Assembly (NCBI GenBank): GCA_964482515.1 | Contig: CAYZXT010000002.1 | Location: 124,001 to 188,000 of the forward strand | Source of the DNA: CAYZXT01 sp964482515 | GTDB taxonomy: Bacteria > Elusimicrobiota > Elusimicrobia > FEN-1173 | Direction of reading: 5' to 3' | DNA: 64,000 nt | Shown: piece after piece, positions 1 to 7,753 of the stretch | Layout: each line of letters begins with the position of its first letter | Numbering within the stretch: position 1 is the first letter of the stretch | Notes under the pieces: generated by a model | Told to the model about the DNA's origin: nothing | Database searches by the model: none | The model's input: the letters and a program-made list of their open reading frames with translations, nothing else | Program-made: the position numbers and the translations under genes

Positions 1-4
1 TTCT

Positions 5-1714
5 TCACCAGTCTTCCTCGACCTTTCGATTTTGCTGTTCAGGCTTGGGCGCCTTGCGGCGGGCGTCCATTTCCTGGTTCTGGATGGCCTGCAGCAGCCG
101 CTCCGCGTCTTCCTTGGACATCTGGTCTTTCTTCGGTTTTGCCAGGGCGCCTTGCTGTTTCTGTTCTTGTTCTTTATCTTGCTGTCCCCGGCCTTGCTGG
201 TCCTTGTCCTGGTCTTTCTTCTCGCCGCTGGACTGCTGTTGCTTATCGTCGCCCTTTTCGTCTTTATCCGATTTCTTGTCGGATTTGCTTTTCTGCGCGG
301 CCTTCTGCACGCGCCGGGCGAATTCCAGGTTGTGCTTGGCGTCCGCGTCAGCCGGGTTGAGCCGCAGCGCCTGCTTGTATTTTTCCACAGCCTCGTCGAA
401 CCGGGCCTGGCGGAAAAGCGCGTTGCCGGCGTTGTAGGCGCTGCGCGACTGGAGCGCCGGGTCGGACGTCATTCCCCGCGCGGATTCAAAATCCTCCTCC
501 GCCGCCTTGAAATCCTTTTGCCCGTATTTCGACACGCCGCGGTTGAACGTCTCCGCGGGGTCGGTGCCCGCAGAGTCCGGGGAACGGCCCATGGCGTCCG
601 CGTTCGGCACAGGATACAAAATCACTATTAAGAGCAGGGCAGCTGCCGCGGAACGGACAGCTTTATCGTTCTTGTTTTGGAAACGTCGCCGAATTCGTCC
701 CAGGAGCCAAGCGACATGTCCCGGCGTTTCGGGCCAAAGGAATTCCAAAATCAGCAAAAGCAGGAGCGGGACCAGCGGCCACATATAGCGGTCCTCGTAC
801 TGGTCGTAGACCTTGCTCTCCAATAATTTTTTCTCCATGCGATGGATGTCTTCCGCGATCCGGTCCACTTCGACTTCCCCGTTCGTCGCGCGATAATAAG
901 CGCCGCCAGTCGTCGACGCGACGTCGCGCAGCGCCTGCTCGCCCAGTTTGGAGACGACCGTTTTTCCGTCCTTGTCCTTCTTGTATTCGATGAGGTTCCC
1001 GTTTTCATCGCGGACCGGGATGACTTCCCCCTCCGGGTTGCCGAATCCGATGGCGAAGATTTTCACGCCCTCGTCCTTGGCGCGGCCGACCGCCGAATCC
1101 AAACGACCGCTGTGGTCCTCGCCGTCCGTCAGGAGGACCAACGCCTTGTGCTTCTTGTCCTTATCGCCGAAAGCGTCGCAGGCGGCGTCGATGGCGTCCG
1201 CCAGGTTCGTCCCCGGCACGGGCATCTGGGAAATATCCAAAACGTTCAACAGCATCTTCGCCGCGCCGTAGTCCAGGGTGAGCGGGCATTGCATGAAGGC
1301 CGAGCCGGCGAAAGCCACCACGCCCGCTCGGTCGCCGTCCAAATTGTTGATGAGCAGCCCCAGTTCCCGCTTGGCCTGGGTCAGCCGGTTCGGCTTGATG
1401 TCCTCGGCCAGCATGCTTTCCGAAAGGTCCAGGGCGATGATGACGTCCACGCCCCGGCGCCGCATCTCCTCGAACTTCTGTCCCCAGCGCGGGCCCGCCA
1501 GCGTCAAAACGAAAAGCGAGGCGGCCGCCAGTTGGAAAACGGCCTTCACTTTTTGCTGGCGGAGGCAGCGCGGGTCGAACAGCCGCTTGAGGACCGCGGC
1601 GTCGCCCATCCGGCCGAATATTTTCTCTTTCCGGCGGAAAGCCGCCACCGTGAATACGGCCAGCGCTGCCACAACGGTAAACAACAGGAAAGCCCAGGGA
1701 TGCGAAAAGCTCAC
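5..1714 (-). CDS. BatB-like VWA protein fused to a TPR/charged tail (BatB-BatC type)
   Basis: Membrane-anchored von Willebrand A protein of the Bat (aerotolerance) type, 569 aa. Visible parts: membrane segments near residues 8-25 and 58-75, a VWA domain about 88-290 with the MIDAS motif DLSES at 96-100, two further hydrophobic segments (about 312-328 and 355-372), two TPR-like repeats (about 388-465), then a very Lys/Gln/Asp-rich tail. In classical Bat operons the VWA protein BatB and the TPR protein BatC are separate; here they are one chain. The start is GTG and overlaps the stop of the preceding batA by 4 bp, so the two are translationally coupled. It is the last gene of the operon inside the window, which may continue beyond base 1. 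VWA domains bind protein partners through a metal ion; the role in envelope stress or MoxR-assisted maturation is inferred from the family. Confidence 0.85.
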   Translation of the reverse strand: MSFSHPWAFLLFTVVAALAVFTVAAFRRKEKIFGRMGDAAVLKRLFDPRCLRQQKVKAVFQLAAASLFVLTLAGPRWGQKFEEMRRRGVDVIIALDLSESMLAEDIKPNRLTQAKRELGLLINNLDGDRAGVVAFAGSAFMQCPLTLDYGAAKMLLNVLDISQMPVPGTNLADAIDAACDAFGDKDKKHKALVLLTDGEDHSGRLDSAVGRAKDEGVKIFAIGFGNPEGEVIPVRDENGNLIEYKKDKDGKTVVSKLGEQALRDVASTTGGAYYRATNGEVEVDRIAEDIHRMEKKLLESKVYDQYEDRYMWPLVPLLLLLILEFLWPETPGHVAWLLGRIRRRFQNKNDKAVRSAAAALLLIVILYPVPNADAMGRSPDSAGTDPAETFNRGVSKYGQKDFKAAEEDFESARGMTSDPALQSRSAYNAGNALFRQARFDEAVEKYKQALRLNPADADAKHNLEFARRVQKAAQKSKSDKKSDKDEKGDDKQQQSSGEKKDQDKDQQGRGQQDKEQEQKQQGALAKPKKDQMSKEDAERLLQAIQNQEMDARRKAPKPEQQNRKVEEDW

Positions 1715-2700
1715 GGCAGCCTCCGCAAGAACGTCTGCGCCAACAGCGCTTCCGTCGTGAAAAGCAGGAAGGCGATCAGGAGGAACAGCGGATACTTGTC
1801 CTGATAGTCCGTGAAGGTCTTCACCTTGATGTCCGTTTTCTCCAGCTTGTCGATTTCCTTATAAATTTTCTTCAGGCTCTCCATGTCCGTGGCGCGGAAA
1901 TACTGTCCGCCCGAAACCCCGGCGATCTCCCGCAAGGTGCCTTCGTCCAAATCTTCCGGCAGTTGGACGTAGCGCGTGCCGAAAAACGGGTCCTGCAGCG
2001 GAAAGACCGCCCCGCCCGGGGCGCCGGTGCCTATGGCGTGGATCTTGATGTTGAACGCCGCCGCCGTCTTCGCCGCGGTGAGCGGATCAATGTCGCCGCG
2101 GTTGCTCCGGCCGTCGGTCAGAAGGATCAAAGTCTTGCTCTTCGCCTCGCTGTCCTTCAACCGCGCCACGCTGGTGGCGATGGCCGTGCCGATGGCGGTG
2201 CCGTCCTCGATCATGCCGATGTGGACTTTGTCCAGCAGCGCCAGCAAAGCGCCGTAGTCGGTGGTCAGAGGGCATTGGGTGAAGGCGAAACCGGAGAACA
2301 CGACGAGCCCGATGCGGTCGTGCCGCCTGTTCTTGATGAAATCCTGGATGACGTCCTTGGCCGCGTCCAAACGGTTCTTGGGCTTGAAGTCCAGCGCCTG
2401 CATGCTGCCGGAAGTGTCCAGGCAGAGCATGATGTCCGTGGTGGGCGTCAGGGCCTCGTCGCTGGTCTGACCTTTCTGCGGTCTGGCCAGGGCGAAGATC
2501 AAAAGCGCGACGGCCGCGAGCCGCAATGCGGTCAAGAAGAAAAGACCATCGCGCCGGCCGGGAGTCGGATCTTTCTCGATCAGGGACAAATCCGAAAAGC
2601 GGAAGCGCGCCCGGGCATGCAATCCCCAGAAATAGTCATAGGCCGCCAGGAGCGGTAGCAGGAGAAGGAACCACAGAAATACAGGATATGCGAAATGCAT
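1711..2700 (-). CDS. BatA-like VWA domain membrane protein
   Basis: A 329-aa VWA protein of the BatA type. It has an N-terminal membrane segment (about residues 5-20), a second one about 57-73, a VWA domain from about residue 88 with MIDAS motif DTSGS (94-98), and a C-terminal hydrophobic anchor near 305-322. The layout (two N-terminal helices, extracytoplasmic or cytoplasmic VWA, C-terminal helix) is typical of Bat proteins encoded with MoxR ATPases and DUF58 proteins, as here. The ATG start lies 16 bp from a dispersed palindromic element and has no clear Shine-Dalgarno sequence; the stop overlaps the GTG of the next gene. Molecular function is not established; MoxR-VWA pairs are thought to act as chaperone or metal-insertion systems. 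Confidence 0.85.
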   Translation of the reverse strand: MHFAYPVFLWFLLLLPLLAAYDYFWGLHARARFRFSDLSLIEKDPTPGRRDGLFFLTALRLAAVALLIFALARPQKGQTSDEALTPTTDIMLCLDTSGSMQALDFKPKNRLDAAKDVIQDFIKNRRHDRIGLVVFSGFAFTQCPLTTDYGALLALLDKVHIGMIEDGTAIGTAIATSVARLKDSEAKSKTLILLTDGRSNRGDIDPLTAAKTAAAFNIKIHAIGTGAPGGAVFPLQDPFFGTRYVQLPEDLDEGTLREIAGVSGGQYFRATDMESLKKIYKEIDKLEKTDIKVKTFTDYQDKYPLFLLIAFLLFTTEALLAQTFLRRLP

Positions 2701-2715
2701 AATCTTAATTTGCTT

Positions 2716-2803
2716 GGGGTCCTGCCTCTGAATAGCCCGTTCGTGCTCGAAGCCTTCGGCTTCTGCGGCCCGAACCGGGCGCCCAGTCCAGCGTCACCCC
2801 TCG
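2716..2803. repeat. 88-bp palindromic dispersed element, copy 1
   Basis: This fills nearly all of the space between the BatD-like stop codon and the batA start. It aligns without gaps to 62203-62290 in the same orientation with 15 differences in 88 bases. It can fold into one long rod: positions 1-5 with 81-85 (GGGGT/ACCCC), 11-18 with 71-78, 20-28 with 56-65 (one bulge) and an apical hairpin GAAGCC-TTC-GGCTTC at 34-48. Identity of the element is unknown; a REP/MITE-like palindrome or a structured RNA element are both possible. Confidence 0.8.
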
Positions 2804-2804
2804 C

Positions 2805-3722
2805 TCATTTGCCATCCTTATCTGATTTAGATGCTTCCATCGGTTTCGTTTTCAGCACGAACTGTTTTACCTGCCCGACGTCATGGCGGCGTTCTTCTTC
2901 GGTCGGGTCCCACTTGGCGAATTTCGCCAGGTCGCTGGTGTCCAGCACGCCGCGAAGCTCCGCCAGCAGGGAGAATTCCGCCGGGCGGCGCTTCATCTCC
3001 TGGAACAGTTCCGACGTGGTGCGGTCCATGGCGGAAACGCCGAAGCGGCCTTCAATGTACTGCCGGAGGATGTCCGACAGCCGGCTGTAAAAGATTTTCG
3101 CGGGACCGCCCAAATCACCTTCCAGCGCGTCGAGGGACTCCAGCGCGATCTCGTGGGCGGGCCGGGGCGGGGGGCCGGCGAAGAACCCGCCCGCGACCGC
3201 TTTCTTCCGCCTCCACCAAAGATACGCGGCCAACCCCAGGGCAATTACGCCGATGACGATCAGGATGATCTTCCAGACCGCCTTCAACGGGCCCTTGATC
3301 TCCCGTATGTCCTGGGAATCCGGGCCCAGGACGCTTTTGATGTTTATCGGAATTTCCGGTGTGGAAATCTCTTTCGTGGTCCCGTCGGTCATCGTGTAAA
3401 CGATCGGCACGGCCGGGATCGTGGAAATTCCGACCTCGAAGGCCGCCAGCGTGAACAAAATATCCTGCTCCACGTTTCCCTCGGGAGAGCGCGGCTTGGC
3501 CGCCGAGATATCCACGACTTCGAAGTTTCCCAGGTTTTTTTCCGCCGACCAGGACTTCAGGTCGATGTCGAACGAGTGGACCGCGGTGATCTTGAATTGG
3601 ATGCGGTCGCCGACGGTCGCTTCCCGCGGCTCTACGGAAACTTTCAAATTAATATCGGCATAAGCGGAGTTAACAAATATCCATAATGTTCCTAAAAATA
3701 ATACTTTCACTCTCCATTGCAT
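2805..3722 (-). CDS. BatD-like secreted/membrane protein
   Basis: About 305 aa when started at MQWRVK, which gives a good signal peptide (hydrophobic core then NSAYA cleavage region). An earlier in-frame start would place Arg-rich residues encoded by an intergenic hairpin ahead of the signal, so it was rejected. The mature part is a beta-rich extracytoplasmic domain (about residues 25-140, opening with VSVEPREATVGDRIQF) followed by one membrane helix (about 150-170, then WWRRKK) and a cytoplasmic helical tail. Such domains resemble BatD or oxygen-tolerance-like proteins that bind partner proteins outside the membrane. It lies between DUF58 and batA in the MoxR operon. No SD is obvious before this ATG. 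Confidence 0.7.
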   Translation of the reverse strand: MQWRVKVLFLGTLWIFVNSAYADINLKVSVEPREATVGDRIQFKITAVHSFDIDLKSWSAEKNLGNFEVVDISAAKPRSPEGNVEQDILFTLAAFEVGISTIPAVPIVYTMTDGTTKEISTPEIPINIKSVLGPDSQDIREIKGPLKAVWKIILIVIGVIALGLAAYLWWRRKKAVAGGFFAGPPPRPAHEIALESLDALEGDLGGPAKIFYSRLSDILRQYIEGRFGVSAMDRTTSELFQEMKRRPAEFSLLAELRGVLDTSDLAKFAKWDPTEEERRHDVGQVKQFVLKTKPMEASKSDKDGK

Positions 3723-3737
3723 TATGGAGGCCAAGAA

Positions 3738-3825
3738 TGGATTTCGATCCGATGGCCTCAGAGATCGTTGGGGGAAACGATCTCTGAGGAGTGACCCGTG
3801 GGGGAGCGTCCTCGGACGAAATCCA
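3738..3825. other. Long intergenic hairpin inside the moxR-bat operon
   Basis: Between the DUF58 stop and the BatD-like start lies a two-stage inverted repeat. The inner stem is a perfect 14 bp (3756-3769 with 3776-3789, 6-nt loop). The outer stem pairs 3738-3746 with 3817-3825 (9 bp) and 3749-3752 with 3812-3815. No T run follows on either strand, so it does not look like a simple intrinsic terminator. It could stabilise or process the mRNA segment, or be a mobile palindrome. Confidence 0.65.
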
Positions 3826-3838
3826 TGAATGGCCGACA

Positions 3839-4735
3839 CTATCTAAACCTCTTCGCGCGTTCGCGGAAGAACGCCAGGAACGATTCCACATAGGATTCGC
3901 CCGCGCGGGCCGGGATCGTGTCCACGCCCATGCGATGGAAAGTGCGCTCGAGTTCCTCCATGCGCCGCTTTTGCCGTTCCCTGTAGTCCACGGCCAATCG
4001 TCCCGCCCCCGTGTTTATCGAACCGATGCGGCCCGACTCCGCGTCTTCCAAAAGCATGCGAACGTCCGTCGGCAGTTTCATTTCCCAATCGTCCGTGACC
4101 GGAACGGCGATGGTGTCGTGCCGTTTTTGCGTGATGCGAAGGTTGTGTTCGTAACCGGCGTCCAGGAAATCCGAGATCAGGAACAGCACGGCGCGGCGAC
4201 GCTGCACGCGGTTCAAATACTCAAGGGCCTTTTCGAGGGATGTTCCGCCTCCGTGGTTTCCGGAATTTTCATCGGATGAGGAACTCAGGACCTCGCGAAT
4301 GAGCCGCAGCGCGTGGCCGCGGCTTTTGCGCGGCGGGATGTATTTGTCCACGCCGCCGGAATAGAGGATCATGCCGGCTTTGTCGTTGTTGCGGAGGGCG
4401 GAAAAGGCGAGCACCGCGGTGATCTCGGCGGCGAGTTCGGACTTCAACTGGCCGCGGGAGCCGAAGCGCTGGGAAAGGCTGGTGTCCACCACGAAGAATA
4501 CGGTGAGCTCCCGTTCTTCGACGAATTTCTTGATGAAGGGATGGCCGTGGCGGGCCGTGACGTTCCAGTCGATGCTGCGCACGTCGTCGCCGGGCAGGTA
4601 TTCCCGCACTTCGGAAAACTCCATCCCGCGCCCTTTGAACGTGCTGGAGTACTGGCCCGCGAACACCTCGTTGACGAGGCGTCCGGCCGTTATCTCGATG
4701 CGTCGGACTTGTTTAAGGACTTCCGCGGGGATCAC
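3839..4735 (-). CDS. DUF58 domain protein
   Basis: A 298-aa DUF58 protein. The family signature is clear in the first 80 residues: GQYSSTFKGRGMEFSEVREYLPGD is followed by DVRSIDWNVTAR, and then a VWA-like fold begins with FFVVDTSLS near residues 79-87. DUF58 proteins are almost always encoded next to MoxR ATPases and VWA proteins, as here; they are thought to form part of the same chaperone-like machine at the membrane. The start is GTG, 18 bp after the moxR stop, with a weak GGAG upstream. No membrane helix is evident, so it is probably cytoplasmic or peripheral. Confidence 0.85.
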   Translation of the reverse strand: MIPAEVLKQVRRIEITAGRLVNEVFAGQYSSTFKGRGMEFSEVREYLPGDDVRSIDWNVTARHGHPFIKKFVEERELTVFFVVDTSLSQRFGSRGQLKSELAAEITAVLAFSALRNNDKAGMILYSGGVDKYIPPRKSRGHALRLIREVLSSSSDENSGNHGGGTSLEKALEYLNRVQRRRAVLFLISDFLDAGYEHNLRITQKRHDTIAVPVTDDWEMKLPTDVRMLLEDAESGRIGSINTGAGRLAVDYRERQKRRMEELERTFHRMGVDTIPARAGESYVESFLAFFRERAKRFR

Positions 4736-4753
4736 GGCGATCGCTCCGGAGCG

Positions 4754-5740
4754 CTACGGGACTTCCACCTCGTTGAACACATCGCGGACGATGTCTTCCG
4801 AGGATTTCCCTTCGGCTTCGGCCTCGTAGGTCACGAGCACGCGGTGGCGGAGAACGTCGGGGCCGATGGCCTTCACATCCTCGGGGGTCACGTACCCGCG
4901 TCCGCGCACAAAGGCGTAGGCCTGGGCGGCTTTCGCGAGCGCCAGGGTGGCGCGGGGCGAGGCGCCGTACTGGATCAAATTCTTCAGGCGGCCGAGCCGG
5001 AACTTCTCCGGGTCGCGGGTGGCGAAGATCACGTCCAGAATATAGTTTTTGATTTTTTCATCCACATAGATTTCATCCACCAACCGCCGCGCCTTGAGGA
5101 CGCGCTCCGGCGTGACGACGCGCTTCGTTTCCGCCGGATGGCCCAGGCTCATGCGCTCCATGATCAGTTTTTCCTCGTCGCGGGAGGGGTAGGTGATCTT
5201 CAGCTTCAGCATGAACCGGTCGACCTGGGCTTCCGGGAGCGGGTAGGTGCCCTCCTGTTCGATGGGGTTCTGGGTCGCCAGCACGAGGAACGGGTCCGGC
5301 AGTTTGAACGTGTTTTCGCCGATGGTGACCTGCCGCTCCTGCATGGCTTCCAATAAGGCGCTTTGAACTTTGGCGGGCGCGCGGTTGATTTCATCCGCGA
5401 GGATGATGTTGGCGAAGATCGGTCCCTTCTTCACCGTGAACTGGCCGTCCTTCTGGTTGAAGATCAGCGTCCCGACCACATCGGCGGGGAGCAAATCCGG
5501 CGTGAACTGTATCCGTTGGAAATGGGCCTCCGTTACGGCGGCCAGCGTCCGCACCGCCAGGGTCTTGGCCAAACCGGGGACGCCTTCCAACAGCAAATGG
5601 CCGTTGCCCAGCATTCCGATCAACATCCGTTCGACCAAATATTTTTGCCCGACGATCACCTTGCCGATCTCGGCAAAGACCTCTTCCACAAAGATGCTTT
5701 CGGCTTTGACTTTCTCGTTGATGAGACGGATATCCGACAT
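4754..5740 (-). CDS. MoxR-family AAA+ ATPase
   Basis: A 328-aa AAA+ ATPase of the MoxR group. Walker A is GVPGLAKT at residues 53-60 and Walker B is ADEINRAP near 114-121; the sensor region ATQNPIEQEGTYPLPEAQVDRF is also present, a very strong family signature. MoxR proteins are thought to remodel or assist assembly of VWA-containing partners; the partners here are the downstream DUF58, BatD-like, BatA and BatB proteins. The ATG is preceded by GGAGG at good spacing. It is the first gene of a minus-strand operon with a promoter about 130 bp upstream. Confidence 0.93.
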   Translation of the reverse strand: MSDIRLINEKVKAESIFVEEVFAEIGKVIVGQKYLVERMLIGMLGNGHLLLEGVPGLAKTLAVRTLAAVTEAHFQRIQFTPDLLPADVVGTLIFNQKDGQFTVKKGPIFANIILADEINRAPAKVQSALLEAMQERQVTIGENTFKLPDPFLVLATQNPIEQEGTYPLPEAQVDRFMLKLKITYPSRDEEKLIMERMSLGHPAETKRVVTPERVLKARRLVDEIYVDEKIKNYILDVIFATRDPEKFRLGRLKNLIQYGASPRATLALAKAAQAYAFVRGRGYVTPEDVKAIGPDVLRHRVLVTYEAEAEGKSSEDIVRDVFNEVEVP

Positions 5741-5871
5741 GGTGCCTCCTTATTCAGGACCCGGAAAGGGCGCTCAAATGGTATTCGGTTTTTAGTGTTT
5801 GAACCGTTATTTTCGATGCAGAGAGGATCAAATATTTTTTTGCGGTCATGCTCATGCCAATAGCCGAAATT

Positions 5872-5901
5872 AGTATATATTCGTTGTCCGCGGCCTGTCA
5901 A
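5872..5901 (-). promoter_or_regulatory. Sigma-70-type promoter of the moxR-bat operon
   Basis: On the minus strand TTGACA (5896-5901) is followed after 18 bp by TATACT (5872-5877). This predicts a transcription start near 5865 and an untranslated leader of about 125 nt before moxR. The rest of 5741-6138 holds no recognisable gene. Confidence 0.65.
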
Positions 5902-6138
5902 TCGCCCTCCGGCCCCGCGGACGCATCCATGTTTCCCATCGCAAAATCAATCAAAAACGGTCCTCATGGCCGCGCGCAAATCAGGGAGGTTCATCGCCGC
6001 CGTCTCACACGGTAAATCCAGAAAAAAATGGGTGTTTTCCGTCAAAAAAAACCTTCTTTTCCTTCGAGAATATTGCTAAAATTATGGCCTTGGTGGGAAA
6101 TGTCTTTCCAGGCGGAAGGGAGGACGGGAGGAACCGTA

Positions 6139-6624
6139 ATGGCCCAGAATAGACCCGGATCGAAACGATCCGAGGCGGCTTTTGATCCGGATGCCGAGGT
6201 CGTCATCGAGGACCTCGACCTCAATACCGTAAAACCCAAACCCAGAAGTCTCAAAAAAAATTCTTCCGTCGTGATGCTGGATTTAAGCCAAAGCCGGCTG
6301 GCGCTTTATTTCCTGGCGGCGCAGGCCAGCATCCTCGTCATTCTGTTGGCGCTCATCCTTTATTTCTCCTCCGTCCTTTCAAGCATCCGAACGCTGGCGC
6401 AAAGCGTCTCGGACAATCTTCAGATGTGCAAAAATGTTTTGGAAATGACCCAACAAACCTATCAACAACTTACCCATCAGCGCATGGGTTTATCCCGTTA
6501 CAAAGCCCCGCCGGCAGCTCCCGCCGTCAATAATAGCAATGAGCAAGTTCAGCCTCCAAGCGCCACCGAGCCTGAACCCCCGATACCTGAGCCTCCAAAG
6601 CGCCGCCGCCCAAAACCCTCCTAG
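6139..6624 (+). CDS. Small single-span membrane protein, function unknown
   Basis: About 161 aa from the ATG preceded by GGGAGG; an upstream in-frame start at 6028 lacks such a site. The N-terminal 55 residues are polar with an acidic stretch (AEVVIEDLDLN), followed by one strong membrane helix (about 62-85, rich in Leu/Ile/Val), a helical segment that could form a coiled coil (about 88-120) and a Pro/Glu/Lys-rich tail ending in PKRRRPKPS. I do not recognise the family. It faces away from the moxR operon across about 400 bp and stands 75 bp before the Nudix gene. The architecture suggests a membrane-anchored scaffold or chemoreceptor-like stub, but that is speculation. Confidence 0.65.
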   Translation: MAQNRPGSKRSEAAFDPDAEVVIEDLDLNTVKPKPRSLKKNSSVVMLDLSQSRLALYFLAAQASILVILLALILYFSSVLSSIRTLAQSVSDNLQMCKNVLEMTQQTYQQLTHQRMGLSRYKAPPAAPAVNNSNEQVQPPSATEPEPPIPEPPKRRRPKPS

Positions 6625-6699
6625 CTCCTCCCGCGGCAAAAGTTTTCCCTCCCCCGAAAAAATGGCATGATGGAGTCCTCGCTCCAAGAGAGGTCTTCC

Positions 6700-7221
6700 A
6701 TGTTCAGACGGTACAAGCGCAAAACCATCTTTCGCGGCCCCTGGCTGACGCACTTCGTGGACAAGGTGCGGTTCCCGGCGGGCCTCCTCGTCAACCACCA
6801 CTTCCTTGACTTCAACCGCGAAAGCGTGGCGGCCGTCGTCGTTGACGGGAAACGCCGCGTCCTCATGGTGAAGTCCTACCGCTACATCGTCAACTCCGCC
6901 AACTGGGAACTCCCCGCGGGGAATTTCGACCCGGGAGAAACCGTTTTCGCCGCGGCGCGGCGCGAAGTGCGCGAAGAATCCGGCTATGAAACGTCTCGTT
7001 TCCATAAACTCTCCCGGTTTTATCCCATCTATGGCATCGCCAACAAAATATTCAACGTTGTCCGCTGCCGGGCGGGAGAACGCGTCGGCGTTCCCGACCC
7101 GAACGAAGTCCACAGCGTCCGCTGGTTCACGCCGGCGCAGCTCAAATCCATGATCCGGCGCGGGCGCATCCGTGACGGCTACTCGCTCACGGCGCTGCTG
7201 CTCCATTTCCAGCGAAGCTGA
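6700..7221 (+). CDS. Nudix hydrolase, ADP-ribose pyrophosphatase-like
   Basis: A 173-aa Nudix protein. The Nudix box is complete: GNFDPGE, seven residues, then REVREESGY, matching GX5EX7REUXEEXGU. The preceding ELPAG and the overall length resemble ADP-ribose/nucleoside-diphosphate-sugar pyrophosphatases (NudF/YqkG type), which cleave nucleoside diphosphates linked to another moiety with Mg ions. The ATG at 6700 is preferred over upstream ATGs at 6667 and 6670 because AGAGAGG lies seven bases before it. The next gene starts 3 bp after the stop, so they are probably co-transcribed. Exact substrate cannot be told from sequence alone. Confidence 0.85.
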   Translation: MFRRYKRKTIFRGPWLTHFVDKVRFPAGLLVNHHFLDFNRESVAAVVVDGKRRVLMVKSYRYIVNSANWELPAGNFDPGETVFAAARREVREESGYETSRFHKLSRFYPIYGIANKIFNVVRCRAGERVGVPDPNEVHSVRWFTPAQLKSMIRRGRIRDGYSLTALLLHFQRS

Positions 7222-7224
7222 GCC

Positions 7225-7752
7225 ATGGATCACGTTGAATATCAAGTTTCGGCCAAGGGAATCATCGAGCACGTTGGCGGCTCGTGGGACAATTTTGCGC
7301 TGACGAACGAATCCCCCCACCTCACTTCAGCGAACGTTGTGGGACGAAATATTTTTTCGTTCATCAAAGGCGACGGCGTGATCCATGTTTACCGGACCAT
7401 CCACGATCTGCTGGCGCGCGGCGAAAGAAGAGACATTTCTTTCTCTTATCGCTGCGACGGCCCTTCGACGCGGAGGGACATGCGGATGACCATCCGGTTC
7501 GACAATTCAAGCTTCCTTTATGAATCCGTCGTCGTCAAATCGACTCCCGTCGCCCATCGCGTGGAAATCGACTATTCATCCAAACACCGAAACACCGCGG
7601 CCATGTGCTCCTTCTGCAAGCGGTTCCGCTATCCGATCGATTCGCCGGTCTGGAATCCGTTAAACGCCATTTTGGAAAACGTTCCGGAGCCTTTCTCGAT
7701 TTCCCATGGCGTATGCGAGGAATGCTCAAAAATATTTTACCCGGAACCGTAA
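7225..7752 (+). CDS. PAS-like sensory protein with a C-terminal CxxC...CxxC metal site
   Basis: A 175-aa soluble protein. The first ~110 residues look like a PAS-type sensor fold (NFALTNES, then GRNIFSFIKGDGVIHVYRTI, FSYRCDGPSTRRDMRM); this is a weak, pattern-based call. The C-terminus has a four-cysteine site: C128 and C131 (CSFC) with C164 and C167 (CEEC), which probably binds zinc or an iron-sulfur cluster. It has no kinase, cyclase or DNA-binding domain. It sits tightly between a Nudix hydrolase (3 bp) and an ABC ATPase (1 bp). I do not know its function; a small redox or metal-responsive adaptor is one possibility. Confidence 0.7.
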   Translation: MDHVEYQVSAKGIIEHVGGSWDNFALTNESPHLTSANVVGRNIFSFIKGDGVIHVYRTIHDLLARGERRDISFSYRCDGPSTRRDMRMTIRFDNSSFLYESVVVKSTPVAHRVEIDYSSKHRNTAAMCSFCKRFRYPIDSPVWNPLNAILENVPEPFSISHGVCEECSKIFYPEP

Positions 7753-7753
7753 G

